64,000 nucleotides of DNA from a virus. Positions 50,596 through 59,851 of this stretch are shown here, one piece after another (the stretch's first letter is position 1; every line of letters begins with the position of its first letter). The stretch is taken from positions 102,989 through 166,988 of the IMG/VR virus record IMGVR_UViG_3300033182_000538, one strand, 5' to 3'. A model generated the notes under the pieces. The model saw only the letters and a list, made by a program, of their open reading frames with translations, was not told where the DNA came from and made no database searches. The position numbers and the translations under genes are program-made.

Positions 50596-51447
50596 TTATT
50601 GTGTTACGTTTAGGATTAAAACCACATTAAAACTATAACCTGATGCTCTCGATAAACTTGTTCTATTAACAAAGAGACTTAAATGGTCGCCACTATCAAA
50701 TGAATAATTGGTTGCGCCAAATGTATATGTTGTTGATGCACCAGCTGTACTACTTATAGTTTGAGTTTGTGTAGTTAGGCCCGTGCTATTTAAGAATGGA
50801 GTAATTGAAAGATTTCCACCTAGAGCATTTTGATGTGGGTGTACTATAATCTCTTTTATGTATCCATCATACGGAGCGTACCATCTATTATATCCAAATG
50901 GTATTAGTGATGTAGCATTTATACCAGCCCAAGGTGCAAATCCACTTAGATAAAAACTTGGGAATTCAAATGCTAACGGAATTAATTCAGGGGTTTGTAT
51001 CCACGAAAAAGAAGCAGACTCGGCTGTTATTAAACCACTTGAAGAAACTTCGAACTGAGATATACCAGACCCATCATTTACTTGGAAGAGGGTGTCTGAG
51101 ATGGTGTCAGTTACCTTGATTAACTCACCATTTGAACCAGATACAATAAAGATATCATTACCATCATTATCGTGAATTATTTCAGTCTTTTCTTCATTGT
51201 GGAATATAGAAGATGTCATAATCTCCGTAGACCCACTAAACATTGGTATGTAATTTAAGGTACCTGAACCTGTTACTGTAACAGGAGTTCCCCCATTCAG
51301 TTGAAATCGTTGTGTGGATGACCCCAATGAAAGGGTGTTATCCGAATCTGGCATAATATCTTGGGATGTGAGTATTCCACCAGATGCTGTTATTTCGTTT
51401 AATACTGCATCGCTTCCGGAAACGATGACTTTTTTCCAATTTGGCAT
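50596..51447 (-). CDS. Tail fibre-like protein with shared WKKVIVSGS anchor, 283 residues
   Basis: It begins MPNWKKVIVSGSDAVLNEIT, nearly the same start as the 558-residue protein at 52000-53676, so this is probably a virion-anchoring element. The rest is strand-rich, with SDNTLSLGSSTQRFQLNG (a motif common in fibre proteins that list display features), LNYIPMFSGSTEIMTSSIFH, and a C-terminal beta domain (YIKEIIVHPHQNALGGNLSI) that could be a receptor-binding head. AGGAAGAG precedes the ATG. The upstream leader can fold into a branched structure (51451-51516). Confidence 0.78.
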   Translation of the reverse strand: MPNWKKVIVSGSDAVLNEITASGGILTSQDIMPDSDNTLSLGSSTQRFQLNGGTPVTVTGSGTLNYIPMFSGSTEIMTSSIFHNEEKTEIIHDNDGNDIFIVSGSNGELIKVTDTISDTLFQVNDGSGISQFEVSSSGLITAESASFSWIQTPELIPLAFEFPSFYLSGFAPWAGINATSLIPFGYNRWYAPYDGYIKEIIVHPHQNALGGNLSITPFLNSTGLTTQTQTISSTAGASTTYTFGATNYSFDSGDHLSLFVNRTSLSRASGYSFNVVLILNVTQ

Positions 51448-51450
51448 ATT

Positions 51451-51516
51451 CTCTTCCTATTTGCGGTTGGTTACACTTACGTGCCCACTTCCCATTCGGG
51501 CCAACAACCAGGTTTA
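51451..51516 (-). ncRNA. Structured 5' leader of the fibre gene, possible three-way junction
   Basis: In the mRNA sense, GGTTG pairs with CAACC around two inner hairpins: GCCC with GGGC across an 11-base loop, and CAC-GTAA-GTG. The structure lies between a late-type motif and the ribosome site. It may affect mRNA stability or translation; I do not recognise a riboswitch class. Confidence 0.35.
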
Positions 51517-51526
51517 TTCTACTTTA

Positions 51527-51540
51527 CTTATATAAGTATT
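51527..51540 (-). promoter_or_regulatory. Late-type promoter motif of the fibre gene
   Basis: Minus strand AATACTTATATAAG. It directly follows the terminator at 51556-51575, so a new start is expected here. Confidence 0.5.
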
Positions 51541-51555
51541 AAATTTAAAAAATAA

Positions 51556-51575
51556 AATCCCCATAGGTGGGGATT
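51556..51575 (-). terminator. Intrinsic terminator after the 63-residue gene
   Basis: Minus strand AATCCCC-ACCTAT-GGGGATT followed by TTATTTTTT. A perfect seven-pair stem and U-rich tail, immediately after the stop at 51579. Confidence 0.88.
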
Positions 51576-51578
51576 CAT

Positions 51579-51770
51579 TTATTCTTTTGTGATAATATCA
51601 CCTTTTTTAGGTCTTTTAGATTTTGGAATTTCTAATAAATCAATTTCCATTTGAACTTTTCTTTGTAAGTCAACCATCATCATTGCGTCAGCGCCTGTGA
51701 TTGGTAGCTTTTCTAAAGCCATTCTTATAACTTTCAAATCAGTTTGATTTAAACCTTCATAAGCTTTCAT
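51579..51770 (-). CDS. Small helical protein, 63 residues
   Basis: Unrecognised family. It is a helical, charged protein (GLNQTDLKVIRMALEKLPIT, MMMVDLQRKVQMEIDLLEI) that ends in a basic KSKRPKKGDIITKE tail. Together with the 67-residue neighbour it forms a small pair between two fibre genes and is followed by a terminator. No ribosome site is evident. Confidence 0.65.
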   Translation of the reverse strand: MKAYEGLNQTDLKVIRMALEKLPITGADAMMMVDLQRKVQMEIDLLEIPKSKRPKKGDIITKE

Positions 51771-51776
51771 AACATT

Positions 51777-51980
51777 TTATTTTTCTTGATTTAACATAAC
51801 TTGTAATTTTACAGCCAAATTATACATTGACTCTAAATCTTTTCCTTGAAATGTAGAATTTGCGATTAAAGAAAGTAAAACCTCAAGCTCTTGTTGAGAG
51901 AGCTTGAGGATTACTTCATTATTGATTACATTTTTGGGTTTAACTTGTTTTTTTACATCTAATTTTTTATGTAAACTCAT
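51777..51980 (-). CDS. Small helical protein, 67 residues
   Basis: The C-terminal half, LSQQELEVLLSLIANSTFQG followed by KDLESMYNLAVKLQ, is a two-helix pattern that recurs in small proteins of many T4-like phages, function unknown. The N-terminal 25 residues are basic (LHKKLDVKKQVKPKN). It starts 19 bases after the stop of the larger fibre gene and is six bases from the 63-residue gene. Confidence 0.7.
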   Translation of the reverse strand: MSLHKKLDVKKQVKPKNVINNEVILKLSQQELEVLLSLIANSTFQGKDLESMYNLAVKLQVMLNQEK

Positions 51981-51999
51981 AACTAAATTTATTTAAAAA

Positions 52000-53676
52000 T
52001 TAAGAATAAATCCAAATTGTTTCATCATCAGTTCTAACATTGATAGCACCCACACCTTGTAAAGAAACTGTAGATGGGTTTGCACCATTTGTTGTTTGAA
52101 TTTCACCGATTTTACTCAAGATAGCACCACCGCCACCTTCCCAATCGGTATCACCAGCAGATACATCTTCTGCAAAGATAAAGTTACCAGCAGAATCATC
52201 CCAACCAATAGCGTGACCTTGATTAGCACTATCACCAGAACCACCGAAGATAATACCTACATCAGCACCACCACTTGAACCTGAGTTCAATAGGATAAGC
52301 GGGTCTTCTACGTTTAAGTTAGCTACTTGTAATTCAGTTCTTGTACCTTCAACAGTTAAATCACCAGTTACAGTTAAGTTAGTAAATGATGGAGAATCTG
52401 ATGTAGCAACTGATTGGTCTTGACCACCTAAGTAACCCCATTGAGTATTTGAGATTGTTACTGAATTGATGTTACCAATCTGACTTGCTTCACCCGAAGT
52501 GATAGATTGGTTATGTAAATCTGATGCGTTACCAGCAGTACCATCTACATCACCTTTAAGAGATGCAGTTACGTTTGTTACAGTTACTGCATCAGGCAAT
52601 CCAATTGTAAATGCAGATGAACCATCGGCATAAGCAACTGTTACTTCATTTGAAGTACCTTGAATAGTAAGAGTTTCTGCATCACTAATTGCACCATTAC
52701 CAGAACCACCATCGCTTACTTGTAGGTCGTAAACGAAATCAGAACCTTCAAGAGTTGTGATTCTTGACGCTAATGAAGATGAATCAGTAGTGAATGCACC
52801 AGAGATAGCAGTTTTAGCGCCCGCTGAGAAGTGTACGTTATCGATAGCACCATCAACGATTTCTGCAGAATCAACTGAATCATCTGCCATCATTGAGTTC
52901 TCAACTGCGTTTGATTGAATAGTCAATGCGATTTGAACTGCGTCAGTAGATAGAGCCGCCTGACCAGCCACATCACCAGAAGCAGTAACTGATAAAGCAC
53001 CATCGTTCAACATACCCAAATCAATTGCGTCATTAGCGATAGTCAATGCACCACCTGCAGCGATTGTAGCATCACCACTAATATCGTTAAATACCGCGTC
53101 TCTAACAACACTAAAGTCAGCTCTTTTAACTGTACCTGCATCTGAAACTAATAATTCATCAGTATCAGCAACATCTCCTGTCATTTGACCTTGACCTGAA
53201 ATAATGTTGTTGTTTAACATATCCGCTTCAACGGCGTTGTTTTGAATAGTTAAAGCACCACCTGCAGCGATTGTAGCATCACCCGATACATTACCAAAGA
53301 TTTCATCTTCTAAGTTAGAGAATGTAATTTTTTGTGAACCGTTGTCAGTTGCGTCTACCATTGCGATAAAATCATCTTGTGCAATTGTAGTTTCAGTACC
53401 TAATTCATTTAAATCAACCGCGATGTCAGCGATTGTTTCATCAGAACCTTGGTTCAATGTAAATACACCATCGCCTGAAGCGAATGAGATACCATTACCT
53501 GCCGTAATGGTAATTTGGTTATTGTTCACACCTGCCAAGTCAGATACCTGACCCGAAGATGAAACAATACCTGCACCTAACGCTTGGATACCTGCGTTGT
53601 CAATCAAGTATGCCGAGTCGTTATTTAGTTGTGAGATATTCGACCCACTAACTATGACTTTTTTCCAACTTGCCAT
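52000..53676 (-). CDS. Tail fibre-like protein with repeats, 558 residues
   Basis: It starts MASWKKVIVSGSNISQLNND, sharing the WKKVIVSGS anchor with the fibre at 50596-51447. The body is built of repeated units such as DISGDATIAAGGALTI (twice nearly identical, also at DNA level) with AVEADMLNNN and AIDLGMLNDG, typical of beta-solenoid fibre shafts. The C-terminal domain, VTNVTASLKGDVDGTAGNAS, VEDPLILLNSGSSGGADVGI, IIFGGSGDSANQGHAIGWDD, looks like a receptor-binding or trimerising head. AAGGAAA precedes the ATG and a late-type motif lies at 53741-53754. Confidence 0.82.
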   Translation of the reverse strand: MASWKKVIVSGSNISQLNNDSAYLIDNAGIQALGAGIVSSSGQVSDLAGVNNNQITITAGNGISFASGDGVFTLNQGSDETIADIAVDLNELGTETTIAQDDFIAMVDATDNGSQKITFSNLEDEIFGNVSGDATIAAGGALTIQNNAVEADMLNNNIISGQGQMTGDVADTDELLVSDAGTVKRADFSVVRDAVFNDISGDATIAAGGALTIANDAIDLGMLNDGALSVTASGDVAGQAALSTDAVQIALTIQSNAVENSMMADDSVDSAEIVDGAIDNVHFSAGAKTAISGAFTTDSSSLASRITTLEGSDFVYDLQVSDGGSGNGAISDAETLTIQGTSNEVTVAYADGSSAFTIGLPDAVTVTNVTASLKGDVDGTAGNASDLHNQSITSGEASQIGNINSVTISNTQWGYLGGQDQSVATSDSPSFTNLTVTGDLTVEGTRTELQVANLNVEDPLILLNSGSSGGADVGIIFGGSGDSANQGHAIGWDDSAGNFIFAEDVSAGDTDWEGGGGAILSKIGEIQTTNGANPSTVSLQGVGAINVRTDDETIWIYS

Positions 53677-53740
53677 TTTGTTTTCCTTTTTTTTGTGTTA
53701 ACACTTTATTTTATTGATATATCAATTCGTAACTTGTTTA

Positions 53741-53754
53741 CTTTATATAAGTAT
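53741..53754 (-). promoter_or_regulatory. Late-type promoter motif of the 558-residue fibre gene
   Basis: Minus strand ATACTTATATAAAG, almost the same as the copy before the 283-residue fibre gene, in a 97-base gap with no gene. Confidence 0.5.
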
Positions 53755-53773
53755 ATTTTTTTTATTTAAAACA

Positions 53774-54466
53774 TTACTCAATACCAAAATAAAACGAAGA
53801 TGCTGAATAAGCAATAGCACCTTCTTCTGCTGTTGGTAATGTTGAGTATTCTTTTAATTTTAATAACCCATCCGCTATTGAAAGAGAACCTGTTATTTCT
53901 ATATCGTTTGTTGTAGAATATGCTGAGCCAGTAGCTCTAAACAATCCTAATTCATTTACTGCGTTTATGAAGTGTACTGATGAAGTATTTAATGTTAAAG
54001 TTACGCCACCAGTCAATCCACCACCACTTAAACCATCACCAGCAGTAACGCCTGTGATATCGCCTGAACCACCTCCACCTGAACCAGTCAATGCTGATAA
54101 ATCTACTGAAGATGAGATTCGAGTTGAACCTATCAAATCTTGACCAAAGAATGTTAGTGTATTTACTCCATCAAATGAAGCGGATACAAATGAACCACTA
54201 TAAAATGAAAATTCAGTAAAAGATACACTATCTTCATAAATACCTTCACCTGGATTTGCTAATGTAACATTGGCTTTGTATAATGAAGCACTATCAATAG
54301 CATAAACTATATCCCCATCGTAGAAATAGTTTGGGTGTATAGAATTCATCTCATTAGCAGTATCATATACTCTAAAGGCACCTCTGATTCTATCAATATC
54401 GGCTAAACGCGTATTGTTATTCTGAGCTGCGGTTGATAATACTAATTTTGAATTAAAGCTTGGCAT
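53774..54466 (-). CDS. Fibre-associated virion protein, 230 residues
   Basis: It begins FNSKLVLSTAAQNNNTRLAD and RIRGAFRVYDTANEMNSIHP, then FYDGDIVYAIDSASLYKANV, a small folded domain. After a Gly linker (SALTGSGGGGSGDITGVTAG) come fibre-type units DGLSGGGLTGGVTLTLNTSS and VHFINAVNELGLFR, similar to a block in the large protein at 54480-59066 (ITAVNAGLGLEGGASSG). The end, YSTLPTAEEGAIAYSASSFY, is a common display-type motif. AGGAG lies eight bases before the ATG. Confidence 0.72.
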   Translation of the reverse strand: MPSFNSKLVLSTAAQNNNTRLADIDRIRGAFRVYDTANEMNSIHPNYFYDGDIVYAIDSASLYKANVTLANPGEGIYEDSVSFTEFSFYSGSFVSASFDGVNTLTFFGQDLIGSTRISSSVDLSALTGSGGGGSGDITGVTAGDGLSGGGLTGGVTLTLNTSSVHFINAVNELGLFRATGSAYSTTNDIEITGSLSIADGLLKLKEYSTLPTAEEGAIAYSASSFYFGIE

Positions 54467-54479
54467 CTATATACTCCTA

Positions 54480-57400
54480 TTATACTCCACCCGAACCACT
54501 TGATGGGCTTAGTCCAAGGTTAATATTAGTTGTAGATGAAACTTGATTAGCCGCACCTACCATAAACCAAGTTGTATACCCAAAGTGACTTGTTACTAAG
54601 TCAAATTGATTAATTTCTGATGTTTCGATTGTATTTGTACCATCAATAGTTGTTCCATCAGTACCAACTTCTAATACATATTCTCCAGCAGTAGAACCAC
54701 CATAACTATCACGAGTACTTGTTGGTACACCCGACATTTGTGACCCACTTGGCATAATTAATACAAAGTGAACACTTGAGTTACGAGAAATAGTACCACT
54801 ACTACCCATACCCCTTAATACATCGTGAACATTTGTTCCACTACCCGATGCTAGTAACGTAGCAGTTCGTGTTGAACCATAGGTATAATCAAATGAACTA
54901 CTACCAATTTTGTTATCGTTAATAATTGCATCAACAAATCCTTGATTACTAAATGGTGTAGCAACTGGTGGAGTTGAACTATCTTCGCTACTAATACCTA
55001 CTGAAGTATTGTAAGCTGCGTTGTTAAATCCAACATCATAAAGATATACTTTACCATATAATTCAGTATCAGGCGCGAATACGTTAACAGTAACTGACCC
55101 ACTACCTAAGTTACCATACTGGTCTTGGAATGTAATATCCGTTGTAATTGTATCACCACTACCAGATGTTGTTGAACTTACATCAACATTCATTGACAAC
55201 CCACCATTACTATCAACTGCGATTGCTGAATTTGATGATGTGAATGATGAAACTGCTTGTGAGTTGTAACTTGGTGAGTATGATACATTTAAGTCGGAAT
55301 CACTACCATTACCTTCACCAGTAACATTTTGTAGATTTGTACCACTTACAGCATTTGATATAATAAATGAGTTAGTATCACCTGTCAAAGTACCCACTGT
55401 TGATTGTGCGATGGTAAATGTATGTTCTTCCGTGTTTGTTCTAAATCCGTGAGTATCTTCAATACTCGCCGTAATAGCGTATGTTGTAGACCCACTTAAA
55501 TTTTCAGTAGCTTGTACTAAGTAAGTAGCACCACTACGTTTAGAGTTTAATTGACCACTTGGGTCAGTAAACGTAAATACATCGTGATTTATACTATCAC
55601 TCTCAACATCACTAAATGAAATTGTTGTCAGAGTACTACCACTTCTTGCACCATTGGTATTTAGGTTAGCCGATGTATTTGTGAATATGATATCTGGAGC
55701 ACTATTTGGTTCTACTTTAATTGTGTAATCAAAGTATTGTTTTGTAGTTTCAAATGAGTGTTCTGATGCGGTTATCGCTAGTGCGATAATACTTCCTGAT
55801 GTATAGATAGACCCACTAATATTTTGATTTGCTTGTAAGTATGTAGCAGAGCCAGTAACATTACTTGCTTTAATCATATCACCAGTAGATGAAACTTCCC
55901 ATCGTTGTATCACAGAACCACCGGCTGATGTTAATTGGGCAAATGTACCAGTTAGTCCTAAAATACCATTTTCTTTTCTAACATAGTAGTTTTCACCAAC
56001 GGATTCCATAATGTGTAATGAATCCCAATTGTCCGTAATTGATGCAGCTAAATCATCTGCGATAGGAATTGTAATCAAACCTGTATCAGTAGTTGTATTA
56101 AATGCGTCAGTCACCGTTACTTCATAAATGTAATTATTGGCAACATCTGAATTTAGGAATACTCCAATCTTTCTTGTAACCACACCCGTAGAACTTACTT
56201 GGAATGGGTCACGTGCGGGATTGTACAAATCACCAGCACCAGCATCCAAACTTGCTTTGATATCAGCGCCACCATCTAAGTTTACTTCTTGTAAAGTAAA
56301 GTTAGAGAATGTGATTGTATTTGTCTCAGGGTCAGTTGCACTAATTGTACCAGCATTTGCACCATTTGATGAATTCTCATTTACACCGCTAAGAGTTTGA
56401 TTATTTACACTTGGCCCAATGTTATCAACAACTGCGATTTGGAATGGTAAATATTTTATTGATTCAATATCATCACCATCTTCATAATGTTGGTCACTTG
56501 CTGTCAATACAAATTCGTATTGAGTTATATCTTCATAATCTAACGAAGCCGTTAATTGATTTAATTGAACATATGTTGATTCAATGTCTAATGAGAATTT
56601 ATTAGTAAAGTCAGTTGATAACGAACCGGTACCAATTGTGATTGTATCACTTTCATCATCCGTAAAGAATACTCTTGCTTTGTTACTACCTGCGGCTGAG
56701 TCTTCATTTAAAGATGATGTGAATGTTGTAATTACTGAACCAGCGATTGAAACTTCTCTCCACTTTGGAGCAGTATTTGGATTTACTCTAATGTATATTG
56801 TTTTTGAACCAACACCATTAAACGTATCTACCGCTTCTACTAAGAATGGATGTGAACCTGAACTTGGTGTGTTGTCAGTATTCATAGAAGCCGTTGATTT
56901 AACATTTAAGGTAACAGCCCCACCACTTGATATTCTAAAGAAATCATCAGTATATGCACTTGATGTTCTGAATGTTACCGATTGACCTTCAGCATCAGAA
57001 GCGACAACTGTTCCAACTGATGAACCACTTACTTCAAATTCTTCGATTGTGAATCCGTGAGATGTAATTGATGGTACAGTATTTGGGAAGAATACTTTTT
57101 CAATAAAGTTTGATAATGACCCACTTGTTCCAAAGTTTACATTATAAATACCACTTGGCAAGTCGGTATTAGAAACAGTTCTATTTCCATCAAATTCAGA
57201 ACCACTAATTTCAACAAGACCACTAGCTGAATTTATTGTGATATCAACGCCACCGGCGAACACTTGGTCACCAGTAAATCCTGAAGCAGCAGCCGATGCT
57301 GATACTTGAGCTGAACTTGATACCACACCATTTGGTAAACTATCTACAACTTGTGTTGAACTTGATATTGTACCACTTGGTAAACTTGATATTACTTGAG

Positions 57401-59066
57401 CCGATGATGAAATCGTACCATCTGGAATAGAACTACCACCCGACCCAAATCCAGCAGTTGCCGCTGATGCGGATACAGCCGTTGTAAAGTGAGTAGATGA
57501 TGTATCTAATGTTAGTGTAGCGTCTCCGCTACTTGCACCACCTTCAAGACCAAGACCTGCGTTTACAGCGGTAATATCACCAGAACCACCACCTGATAAA
57601 GCTTCGGCAAGAGATGCCGAGACATTAGGGAATCCTGTGATACCCAATCCGCCTGTAATTTCTACTTTTAGGTCAGTACCACCATCGCCAGTTTGCATTC
57701 TAATTCGTTGGAGGTTACTGCCACTATCATAATATTCAAATACTTTAGTACCACCATTATTAGCTATACTAACACCACCCACACCATCACTTCCACCAGC
57801 ACCAACACTACTCTTACCTCTAAGAGATAATTGACCGCCTGTTTTTGTAAAGGTTATGTGTTGATATCCATCAGCCGCCATCCCAAACCCTTTAGTAGGG
57901 AAGACTATATTGTTTCGGGTTGTGGATACATTATCCTCACCAAATGCTGTGATTCTACCATCTACGCGTAAGCTACCTGTTATTTCAGCTGAACCTGTAT
58001 GTGGGAATGCGTTTCCTGCCCCACCACTACCAAATCCAGCTTCTGCAACCGAGCGAGATACCTCAGTATCAAAGTTTGTGATACTTGAAGTTGTAATTGG
58101 AAGTATTTGGTCTGAGCTTGAAATAATACCTGCAGCTAAACCTGCAATAGCAGTTGCTGAAAGTGAACCTGAAATATCATCTGCAATTTGAGCTGATGAA
58201 CTTAATATGTTTGAAGGAACATCTGAAATATTATTATATGATACTTGAGCAGAAGCACTTATAGTGCCATTTGGTAAATTTGCTATTGTTTGTGCCGAAC
58301 TCGATACAAGTCCACTTGGTACATTAGTTAGACTATTGAAGTCATTTGTTCCACCACCACTACCAAATCCAGCTTCTGCAACCGAGCGAGATACCTCAGT
58401 ATCAAAGTTTGTGATACTTGAAGTTGTAATTGGAAGTATTTGGTCTGAGCTTGATACAAGACCACTTGGTAATTGTTCAGATGAACTTAGAATACCACTT
58501 GGTACGTTGGTAAGGTTGTCATAATCAATAGAACCTGTTAAAGATGTTGCGTGTAATGAACCTGTTACTTGTAAATCTGCATTTACAAAATAGTAATCAG
58601 ACCCAGTAGACCAAATAGATGAACCACCTCCACCACCTCCACCAGCAAGTGATGAAAGGTCAACTGAATTACCATCTGAAATAGTAAGATTATTGTTTAC
58701 TGAATTAAAACTTAGTGTTTGTGAATCTGAGCCAGTACTATCAGTTGCGTTTTCTAATGTAGTTAATCTCGAAGAAACCGAACCCGAATCGGTTGGGTAA
58801 GTTACTTCTCTAAATCTATTATTAGCTGTTATAGAGTTTTTTTGGAACGCAGAAATTACGTTTGGTTTATTTGCTATTTGAGTATAACTTATCTGAGCTG
58901 ATGATGATATTAATCCCGTACCATCATAACTAACTTGGTCAGATGATGAAATAACACCACTTGGTAAATTAGCTATAATCTGCGCAGATGATGAAATAAC
59001 ACCATTTGATGCGGTAATTTCTCCAAAAAATGACCCACTAAATGAACCTGTATAGTCAAATGACAT
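54480..59066 (-). CDS. Giant fibre/adhesin with cadherin-like domains, 1528 residues
   Basis: The longest protein in the window. Residues 1-330 repeat a unit like LPSGVISSSAQV or LPSGLVSSSDQ, a shaft-like pattern, with a glycine-rich break (SLAGGGGGGGSSIW). Residues about 630-1330 hold a chain of cadherin-like domains, visible as repeating SVNENS/NENSSNGANAGTISATDPE, SDAEGQSVTF, LDYEDITQYEFVLTASD and IRVNPNTAPKWREVSI. Calcium ligands of the DxE/DxD type recur. Residues 1340-1528 are a separate end domain (DTELYGKVYLYDVGFNNAAY). An internal 101-base duplication lies in the shaft. It probably mediates attachment to the host or to surfaces. GAGGAG precedes the ATG. Confidence 0.85.
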   Translation of the reverse strand: MSFDYTGSFSGSFFGEITASNGVISSSAQIIANLPSGVISSSDQVSYDGTGLISSSAQISYTQIANKPNVISAFQKNSITANNRFREVTYPTDSGSVSSRLTTLENATDSTGSDSQTLSFNSVNNNLTISDGNSVDLSSLAGGGGGGGSSIWSTGSDYYFVNADLQVTGSLHATSLTGSIDYDNLTNVPSGILSSSEQLPSGLVSSSDQILPITTSSITNFDTEVSRSVAEAGFGSGGGTNDFNSLTNVPSGLVSSSAQTIANLPNGTISASAQVSYNNISDVPSNILSSSAQIADDISGSLSATAIAGLAAGIISSSDQILPITTSSITNFDTEVSRSVAEAGFGSGGAGNAFPHTGSAEITGSLRVDGRITAFGEDNVSTTRNNIVFPTKGFGMAADGYQHITFTKTGGQLSLRGKSSVGAGGSDGVGGVSIANNGGTKVFEYYDSGSNLQRIRMQTGDGGTDLKVEITGGLGITGFPNVSASLAEALSGGGSGDITAVNAGLGLEGGASSGDATLTLDTSSTHFTTAVSASAATAGFGSGGSSIPDGTISSSAQVISSLPSGTISSSTQVVDSLPNGVVSSSAQVSASAAASGFTGDQVFAGGVDITINSASGLVEISGSEFDGNRTVSNTDLPSGIYNVNFGTSGSLSNFIEKVFFPNTVPSITSHGFTIEEFEVSGSSVGTVVASDAEGQSVTFRTSSAYTDDFFRISSGGAVTLNVKSTASMNTDNTPSSGSHPFLVEAVDTFNGVGSKTIYIRVNPNTAPKWREVSIAGSVITTFTSSLNEDSAAGSNKARVFFTDDESDTITIGTGSLSTDFTNKFSLDIESTYVQLNQLTASLDYEDITQYEFVLTASDQHYEDGDDIESIKYLPFQIAVVDNIGPSVNNQTLSGVNENSSNGANAGTISATDPETNTITFSNFTLQEVNLDGGADIKASLDAGAGDLYNPARDPFQVSSTGVVTRKIGVFLNSDVANNYIYEVTVTDAFNTTTDTGLITIPIADDLAASITDNWDSLHIMESVGENYYVRKENGILGLTGTFAQLTSAGGSVIQRWEVSSTGDMIKASNVTGSATYLQANQNISGSIYTSGSIIALAITASEHSFETTKQYFDYTIKVEPNSAPDIIFTNTSANLNTNGARSGSTLTTISFSDVESDSINHDVFTFTDPSGQLNSKRSGATYLVQATENLSGSTTYAITASIEDTHGFRTNTEEHTFTIAQSTVGTLTGDTNSFIISNAVSGTNLQNVTGEGNGSDSDLNVSYSPSYNSQAVSSFTSSNSAIAVDSNGGLSMNVDVSSTTSGSGDTITTDITFQDQYGNLGSGSVTVNVFAPDTELYGKVYLYDVGFNNAAYNTSVGISSEDSSTPPVATPFSNQGFVDAIINDNKIGSSSFDYTYGSTRTATLLASGSGTNVHDVLRGMGSSGTISRNSSVHFVLIMPSGSQMSGVPTSTRDSYGGSTAGEYVLEVGTDGTTIDGTNTIETSEINQFDLVTSHFGYTTWFMVGAANQVSSTTNINLGLSPSSGSGGV
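58021..58121 (-). repeat. 101-bp direct repeat inside the giant fibre gene, copy 1
   Basis: Identical to 58354-58454, 333 bases (111 codons) apart, so the reading frame is kept. Encodes part of the SSDQILPITTSSITNFDTEV shaft unit. Confidence 0.93.
58354..58454 (-). repeat. 101-bp direct repeat inside the giant fibre gene, copy 2
   Basis: Identical to 58021-58121. The identity at DNA level in an otherwise diverged repeat array indicates recent gene conversion or duplication. Confidence 0.93.
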
Positions 59067-59090
59067 TAAATACTCCTCACAAACTTGGTT

Positions 59091-59108
59091 TTAATATATA
59101 ATAAATAG
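59091..59108 (-). promoter_or_regulatory. Late-type promoter motif of the giant fibre gene
   Basis: Minus strand CTATTTATTATATATTAA, 25 bases before the ATG. Confidence 0.45.
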
Positions 59109-59129
59109 TTGTAGAATCTTAAATCAGTC

Positions 59130-59792
59130 TTATTCATAAGAAAATAACAATTTTAAAACTTCATCTAAAGACTCGTGTCTATGATTATCTTTCAAAACAA
59201 TGTTATAAACATATTCTGATTCTTTTAATTTATGAACTTCGTGTACTGCCGAATCGTTATTGAATTTTAAATCAATTTGTTGAGGGTCTCCACAAAGTAT
59301 CATACGAGAATTCTTACCTAATCTACCCAATACCATAGCTAATTGCTGTTTGGTAAGATTTTGAAACTCATCTACTATAACTATTGAATTATCAAAAGTT
59401 CTTCCACGAAAATGAGATAAGGATACCAACTCAATGGATTCTTCCTTTTCCATCTTTTCTAAAATGTTTGGTTTATTGTAAACCTTTCTCATATTAGAAC
59501 GAATTGGAACTAACCACGGCTCCATCTTTTCTTCTAATGAACCCGGTAAGAATCCATTATCTTCATTTGAGACCGTTGGTCTTGTTATAACAATTTTATC
59601 TACTTCTCTTTTGAAGAACGAATCCAAAGCAATCTGAACCGCTAGTAGCGTTTTACCACTTCCTGCTTTTCCTAAAATAAAATTAAATGGATGTTGTCTG
59701 ATTTCGGTTTTTGCTAATTTTTGTTCTTCCGATAGAGTAATTGAAAATCTGATGTTTCCTTTTGGAACTCTTTTCTCTGTATTTTCAGGCAT
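59130..59792 (-). CDS. phoH: PhoH-like ATPase
   Basis: A 220-residue P-loop ATPase. Walker A is GKAGSGKT (41-48), Walker B VIVDEFQNL, and FRGRTFDNS, ILCGDPQQIDL are the other PhoH family signatures. PhoH proteins are widespread in marine phages, with suggested roles in RNA handling or phosphate stress, but the function in phages is unproven. It lies between the capsid gene terminator and the giant fibre gene, with its own late-type motif at 59825-59842 and AAGGA before the ATG, so here it is expressed late, which is unusual for an enzyme. Confidence 0.95.
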   Translation of the reverse strand: MPENTEKRVPKGNIRFSITLSEEQKLAKTEIRQHPFNFILGKAGSGKTLLAVQIALDSFFKREVDKIVITRPTVSNEDNGFLPGSLEEKMEPWLVPIRSNMRKVYNKPNILEKMEKEESIELVSLSHFRGRTFDNSIVIVDEFQNLTKQQLAMVLGRLGKNSRMILCGDPQQIDLKFNNDSAVHEVHKLKESEYVYNIVLKDNHRHESLDEVLKLLFSYE

Positions 59793-59824
59793 ATTGTTAT
59801 ATCCTTTTGTTTTACAAGTCTATG

Positions 59825-59842
59825 TCTAATATAAATATAAGG
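59825..59842 (-). promoter_or_regulatory. Late-type promoter motif of phoH
   Basis: Minus strand CTTATATTTATATTAGAC, immediately after the capsid terminator and 33 bases before the phoH ATG. It contains the 13-base consensus ATATTTATATTAG. Confidence 0.58.
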
Positions 59843-59851
59843 ATATAAAAT

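Noticed and set aside
56584-56985. A 133-residue plus-strand frame opposite the giant fibre gene
   Set aside because: Antisense to a well-supported repeat-bearing gene; composition reflects the complementary repeats.
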